Of a stretch of 53,273 nucleotides of DNA, positions 49,349 through 53,273 are shown in pieces. The DNA is from Oscillospiraceae bacterium. Its GTDB lineage: Bacteria > Bacillota > Clostridia > Oscillospirales > Oscillospiraceae. Position numbers and translations under genes: made by a program. Where the stretch lies: assembly GCA_017937195.1 (NCBI GenBank), contig JAGBEA010000011.1, forward strand, positions 1 through 53,273, written 5' to 3'. Position 1 is the first letter of the stretch; each line of letters opens with the position of its first letter. The notes under the pieces are model-generated. The model was not told the DNA's origin, did not search any database, and saw nothing but the letters and a program-made list of their open reading frames with translations.

Positions 49349-49384
49349 GGCTGTCACTTCCAAAAAGTGACAGCCTCTTTTTGT
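49349..49384 (+). terminator. Terminator of desulfurase-MATE-rlmA unit
   Basis: The hairpin GGCTGTCACTT-CCAAAA-AGTGACAGCC is followed by a T-rich run. Confidence 0.9.
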
Positions 49385-49411
49385 GCATTTTGTAGAAATA
49401 CACAAAAAGCG

Positions 49412-49439
49412 TTGCGCTAAAATAATAATATAGTATAAT
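49412..49439 (+). promoter_or_regulatory. Promoter of giant surface protein gene
   Basis: A perfect TATAAT (49434-49439) has a weak -35 (TTGCGC, 49412-49417) 16 bases upstream in an AT-rich stretch. Confidence 0.5.
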
Positions 49440-49508
49440 GATATACAATATGGCAGAAGCGGCATTTAATGCCATAGGCTCTGCGGAAATACGGAAGGAG
49501 ATCACACG

Positions 49509-52500
49509 ATGAAACGAAAGATCCTATCCATCTTTATGACCCTCGTGCTGGTGCTGACTTTGGCGCCTGCACTGTGCGCGGAGGCGCAGGCCGCCGCGGT
49601 GGGCGCAATGCCGAGCGGTCAGTCCGGTGTCGCAGCCGGTGACACCGTCTATTTCGGCTCTGCCGACGGCGCGCCCATCGCCTGGCGCGTACTGGATACG
49701 AAAATCGACGCAGGAACAGACGGACTCTTCCTGCTGAGTGAAGCGCTGTTTGACGGCGGTGCCTTTGACAAGGCCGCCCCCTACAGCAACGCTTGGGACG
49801 GCAGCGACGCCCAAAGCTGGTGCGAAGACTTCGCAGGCGAGGCCTTTACCGCCGGCGAGCTGTGGGCTATCTTCGAGACCGACAAGGCTGCCGGCACCTC
49901 CGATGTCTATGACATCGAATGGAGCGACGCGGCGCTGAATGACGACAAGGTGTTCTTCCTCTCCGCCGCCGAGCTGGCAGAGTACATCAGCGCCGCCAAT
50001 GACGACAGCAAGCTGGTGGCAAAGCTGGACGGCGAGGCTGCCCCCTGGTGGCTGCGCTCGGCACGCAAGGACGGCACACTGGACGCCGGTGTGGTGACCG
50101 ATACCGGCAAGGTGGTCTACGGTCAGGCTTACCTGAACTGGGCTGCCCGCCCCGCTATGAATCTGTGGGACAGCTATGTGGTCTCCACCTCCCCCGCTGT
50201 GGGCGGCAAGGCTGACGCTGTGGACGGCACTCTCAGCACCATCGGCACGGAAAAGCCCGATGCGTGGAAGGTGACGGTATTTGACCCCTCCCGTCCTATG
50301 GTGACAGCCGCACCTGCCAATGGCGGCTCCGGCTTCACCGTTACGGTGAATGGCGGCAAGGTAGCGCTGAACTATTCCGGTGCGCTTTTGGGCGCTAATG
50401 AATATGTGTCCGTCTTGCTGATGGATGCCAACGACAACTTCACCCACTACGGACGCATCGCCAACAATACCGCCTCCGGCACGGCGGAGATCGAGATCCC
50501 CGCACTGCCCGCCGGCGACTACTCTCTGGCCATCTTTAACGAGCAGTGCAACGGCGACTATGCCACCGACTATACGGGTGCGCTTCTTTGTCTTCCTTTG
50601 ACCGTGATCCTCAATCCGCAGGATGCACCCGAGGCCACCTTCACCGCCACCGGTGACAGCACCGGCGTGCTGAGCGGTCTGGAGGTCGGTACGAAGTACA
50701 GCACCGATGGCGGCAGCACCTGGACGACGGCTGACGGCGATACCGCACAGCTGACCGGCGTGAGCGCTGCCAATGACATCAAGCTGTACATCCCCGGTGA
50801 CGGTACCTCCACCGACGACTCCGAGGAGCAGACCATCGATGTGACCCAGAGCGCTGCGCCCGAGGTCACCAAGACCGATTGCACCGACGCCGACAACAAT
50901 GACGGCACCATCTCCGGCGTGGACAGCACCATGGAGTATAAGAAGATGGGCGATGCCCAGTGGGCACCCATCACCGGCGAGAAGCTCTCCGCTTTGGAGC
51001 CGGGTACATATCTTGTGCGCGTGAAGGCCAGCGGCTCCGTTCTGGCCTCCAATGCCAAGTCCGTGGTCATCGACCAGCATTACTGCGATCCGGACAATGA
51101 TTGGAAGCGCAACGAGACCCACCACTGGCTGGAATGCGCGTGCGGCGAGGAGTTCGACCGCGGAGAGCACGAGTTTGGTGACTGGACCGTCACCAAGGAG
51201 GCCGAGGGCAAGAAGGACGGCGAGAAGCAGCGCGTCTGCGAGGTCTGCAAGTATGAGGACACGGAAGTGATCCCCGCTCCCGCCCCCGAAACCGGTGACC
51301 ACAATATGCTGTGGGTGCTGGCAGTTCTCCTCAGCGGCCTCGCACTGGCCGGTGCACTGATCTACGGCAGAAAGAGCAAGCTGCTGACCAAGATCTTCTC
51401 CCTGCTGCTGGCAGGTGTGATGGCGCTCTCGCTGGTGCTGCCCTACGCTGAAACGGCGCAGGCCGCCGCAGGCGACAGCTCCTACATCGGCTATGACGGC
51501 TACATCTGGAGCGGCAAGGACCGCACCGATGTGCAGCTGGTGGACCTCACGGCGGACAACGTGCCGGAGAACACCATCGGCCTTTATGAAAACGCCTACT
51601 ATCCCTGCCGCGTCATCGATCTGGCGAGAGAGCAGGTGGCGCTGACCTCCACCTATCTGCCCCTGACCGGTCAGACCGCCTATTCCGGCACCAAGCTGAC
51701 GGCACTGTCCGTTGCGACAACAGATGCCGGTACGCTGACCGTGGGCGTGGTGGATGTGGATACCCTCGTAGCCGCTCGAGCTGACGGCAGCGCCGTGAAG
51801 CTGCTGAATGCAGTGACTCTTGATGTGGTAAAGGGCATCAACGAGCTGACCTTCGATGAACCTATCGCCGTGGGTAACGGCCAGACCATCGTCCTCGGCT
51901 CCGGCGGTGACACCGCCAAGCTGGCCGCCTACGCCGGCATCGACCGCGATGACGATCTGGGCACCTTCGCCTCCCTCGGCGCAGAGGCCACCGGTATGGC
52001 GGATCTGACCGACGGCGTGAAGGACAAGCTGGCCATCAAGACCACCGTCACCGTCCGCGACCGCATCGAGCTGACAAAGGATATCCGCGGCGCGATGGCA
52101 GATGTGGCGATTCCCAATATGGAGACCGTCCATTTCCGCAGCGCACCCTTCGCATTCCTGGACAAGACCCTCTTCGCCGGCAAGACCATCAACGAGATCG
52201 AGCTGCCGGTACAGAGCGTCAGCGCCATCGATGGTAACCAGTACATCACCGCTTACATCATCGACTCCGCCTCGCTGAAGGCAGGTCAGGCGGTCACCGT
52301 GAAGGACACCATGCAGCTGAAGCTGCCGCTGAGCGCGCTGGAAGGCTGCACCGCCTCCGCCGTCAACAAGTGGATCACCATTGACGGTCTGAACATCGAG
52401 GTGGCCGAGGACGAGACCCTGGCCTTCTGCAAGAGCGGTGACACTGTCACTTGGGGCTTCCGCCGCGACAAGACCGACAACGAGAACCTCTTTGCTTACA

Positions 52501-53273
52501 ACCTGCTGACCAGCACCACCAACTCCAGCGTGAGAGATGTGCTGAGCATCGCGGTTTACACCTACGAGGACAACTATCCCGATCATCTGGCCATCCTGAA
52601 GGATGCCGAGGCGCAGGCTATGGAGGCCAAGGGCGCCAGCGATGTGGACAACACGCTGCCCTTCTTCGGTGAAGGCACCAAGGTGCTGGATCTGGCTTCC
52701 AAGCAGGGTGCGCTGATGAACACCTTCCTGCCCCTGACGGGACAGACCGCCTACTCCAATTCCCAGCTGACCAAGATGGTCATCTCCGCCGCTGAAGCCG
52801 GCACTATGACCGTGGGTGCCGCCGATGTCAGCGATGTAGTGGCAGCCCGTGCCGCCGGCACGCTGGTCACGCCTGAAAACGCACAGCAGGTGCAGCTGGT
52901 CAAGGGCATCAACGTACTGGTCTTCTCCACCCCCATCGCAGTGGGCGAGGGACAGACTGTGGTGCTGGGCAAGACCGGCGATACCGCCAAGCTGGAAGTG
53001 ATGGTGGGCTATGACGATGACGCCGAGGACGGCAAGTTCGCCACGCTGGGCGTCGCCTCCGACACCAAGTACGATGTAACCGACGGCGTTGCCGACAAGC
53101 TGGTGCTGCGCACCACCGTCAGCGTGAAAAAGCGCATCGAGCTGACTAAGGATGTCCACGGCGCTATGAGCGACCTGACCATCCCCCAGATGACCTCCGT
53201 GGCATTTGGCAGCGCACCCTTTGCATTCCTTGACAAGACCCTCTTCGCCGGTAAGACCATTACCGAGATCGAC
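49509..53273 (+). CDS. Giant surface protein with internal sorting signal and second signal peptide, 3' end missing
   Basis: At least 1,255 residues, open at the right edge. The start is ATG 49509 with GGAAGGAG eight bases upstream. In order: signal peptide (1-30, ending AEAQAAA), a DUF6273-like domain (about 40-220, with WRVL, WWLRSA and ARPAMNL), beta-rich modules (about 250-500), and a zinc-ribbon-like module (HYCDPDNDW ... CACG ... VCEVCKYE, about 520-585). Then come a sorting signal APETG (592-596), a helix (600-619) and the tail GRKSK. With no stop codon, a second signal-peptide-like helix follows (625-654, ending ETAQAAA). The frame then continues into two tandem copies of a domain of about 357 residues. 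It looks like two surface-protein genes joined in frame. The second part is unassigned to a family. Confidence 0.88.
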   Translation, partial: MKRKILSIFMTLVLVLTLAPALCAEAQAAAVGAMPSGQSGVAAGDTVYFGSADGAPIAWRVLDTKIDAGTDGLFLLSEALFDGGAFDKAAPYSNAWDGSDAQSWCEDFAGEAFTAGELWAIFETDKAAGTSDVYDIEWSDAALNDDKVFFLSAAELAEYISAANDDSKLVAKLDGEAAPWWLRSARKDGTLDAGVVTDTGKVVYGQAYLNWAARPAMNLWDSYVVSTSPAVGGKADAVDGTLSTIGTEKPDAWKVTVFDPSRPMVTAAPANGGSGFTVTVNGGKVALNYSGALLGANEYVSVLLMDANDNFTHYGRIANNTASGTAEIEIPALPAGDYSLAIFNEQCNGDYATDYTGALLCLPLTVILNPQDAPEATFTATGDSTGVLSGLEVGTKYSTDGGSTWTTADGDTAQLTGVSAANDIKLYIPGDGTSTDDSEEQTIDVTQSAAPEVTKTDCTDADNNDGTISGVDSTMEYKKMGDAQWAPITGEKLSALEPGTYLVRVKASGSVLASNAKSVVIDQHYCDPDNDWKRNETHHWLECACGEEFDRGEHEFGDWTVTKEAEGKKDGEKQRVCEVCKYEDTEVIPAPAPETGDHNMLWVLAVLLSGLALAGALIYGRKSKLLTKIFSLLLAGVMALSLVLPYAETAQAAAGDSSYIGYDGYIWSGKDRTDVQLVDLTADNVPENTIGLYENAYYPCRVIDLAREQVALTSTYLPLTGQTAYSGTKLTALSVATTDAGTLTVGVVDVDTLVAARADGSAVKLLNAVTLDVVKGINELTFDEPIAVGNGQTIVLGSGGDTAKLAAYAGIDRDDDLGTFASLGAEATGMADLTDGVKDKLAIKTTVTVRDRIELTKDIRGAMADVAIPNMETVHFRSAPFAFLDKTLFAGKTINEIELPVQSVSAIDGNQYITAYIIDSASLKAGQAVTVKDTMQLKLPLSALEGCTASAVNKWITIDGLNIEVAEDETLAFCKSGDTVTWGFRRDKTDNENLFAYNLLTSTTNSSVRDVLSIAVYTYEDNYPDHLAILKDAEAQAMEAKGASDVDNTLPFFGEGTKVLDLASKQGALMNTFLPLTGQTAYSNSQLTKMVISAAEAGTMTVGAADVSDVVAARAAGTLVTPENAQQVQLVKGINVLVFSTPIAVGEGQTVVLGKTGDTAKLEVMVGYDDDAEDGKFATLGVASDTKYDVTDGVADKLVLRTTVSVKKRIELTKDVHGAMSDLTIPQMTSVAFGSAPFAFLDKTLFAGKTITEID
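51591..53273 (+). repeat. 1,071-bp tandem domain repeat in the giant surface protein
   Basis: LPLTGQTAYS is encoded at 51657 and again at 52728. SAPFAFLDKTLFAGKTI recurs at about 52139 and 53210. Both spacings are 1,071 bp (357 codons). The second copy is cut by the window edge. Confidence 0.88.

Noticed and set aside
49524-53159. A 1,211-codon open frame antisense to the giant surface protein
   Set aside because: It has no ribosome site and a shadow-type composition (Gly/His/Val-rich). The plus strand has a proper start, signal peptide and domains. It is a by-product of GC-rich codon use.

Overview
The window looks like chromosomal DNA of a strictly anaerobic, Gram-positive gut Clostridium relative (Oscillospiraceae/Ruminococcaceae type). 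The evidence is fairly GC-rich coding, AAGGAGG-type ribosome sites, occasional TTG starts, Gram-positive lipoproteins and sorting signals, an oxygen-defence set built on superoxide reductase, rubredoxin and flavo-diiron protein, and a B12-dependent methionine synthase with a separate activation subunit. I see no rRNA, tRNA, CRISPR array, phage genes or insertion sequences. Both ends cut through large surface-protein genes.

Layout. (1) 1-4353: a surface operon with a repeat protein (13 exact 210-bp units), a protein with a SipW-type signal peptide, and an SPDTG-sorted protein. (2) 4382-10300: a redox-defence cluster of superoxide reductase, a Crp/Fnr regulator, a two-cluster ferredoxin, thioredoxin plus thioredoxin reductase, rubredoxin, a second Crp/Fnr regulator, a second thioredoxin and flavo-diiron protein. 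Four promoters here share the palindrome GTGA-N5-TCAC, centred 28-29 bases upstream of the -10 box. The ferredoxin promoter has a different palindrome, TTGAATATTCAA, at the same distance. (3) 10360-20459: araD, an AfuABC-like ABC importer, two sn-glycerol-1-phosphate dehydrogenase paralogues, two paralogous DeoR regulators and a HAD phosphatase. The two regulator/dehydrogenase halves form an inverted pair, each read from tightly packed opposing promoters. (4) 20461-24096: rpoN, trkH and a YitT-family protein. (5) 24098-28482: an MBOAT/DHHW acylation pair, a small lipoprotein and an NlpC/P60 hydrolase. (6) 28604-31246: a polar amino-acid ABC operon with ARG-box-like sites. (7) 31249-35239: the metF/activation-subunit/metH operon. 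(8) 35279-41770: a zinc-ribbon membrane protein, rpe with a structured leader, recR, then an ApbE / NusG-II / Gx-transporter trio resembling the flavin-transfer core of extracellular electron transfer loci, then a SpoVK-like AAA ATPase and a lipoprotein. (9) 41772-49384: an mtaB-yfbR-ACT-PFL-GNAT operon, divergent from cysteine desulfurase, MATE exporter and RlmA-like methyltransferase. (10) 49509-end: a giant surface protein in which a complete sorting signal is followed, in frame, by a second signal peptide.

How the parts work together. In region 2, SOR and flavo-diiron protein would draw electrons through rubredoxin, while the thioredoxin system repairs thiols, and all would be switched by the two local Crp/Fnr proteins. 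In region 3, the importer, phosphatase, polyol-phosphate dehydrogenases and pentulose-phosphate epimerase look like a pathway for a phosphorylated sugar or polyol (inference). Most convergent gene pairs are separated by bidirectional hairpin terminators, so operon limits are unusually clear.
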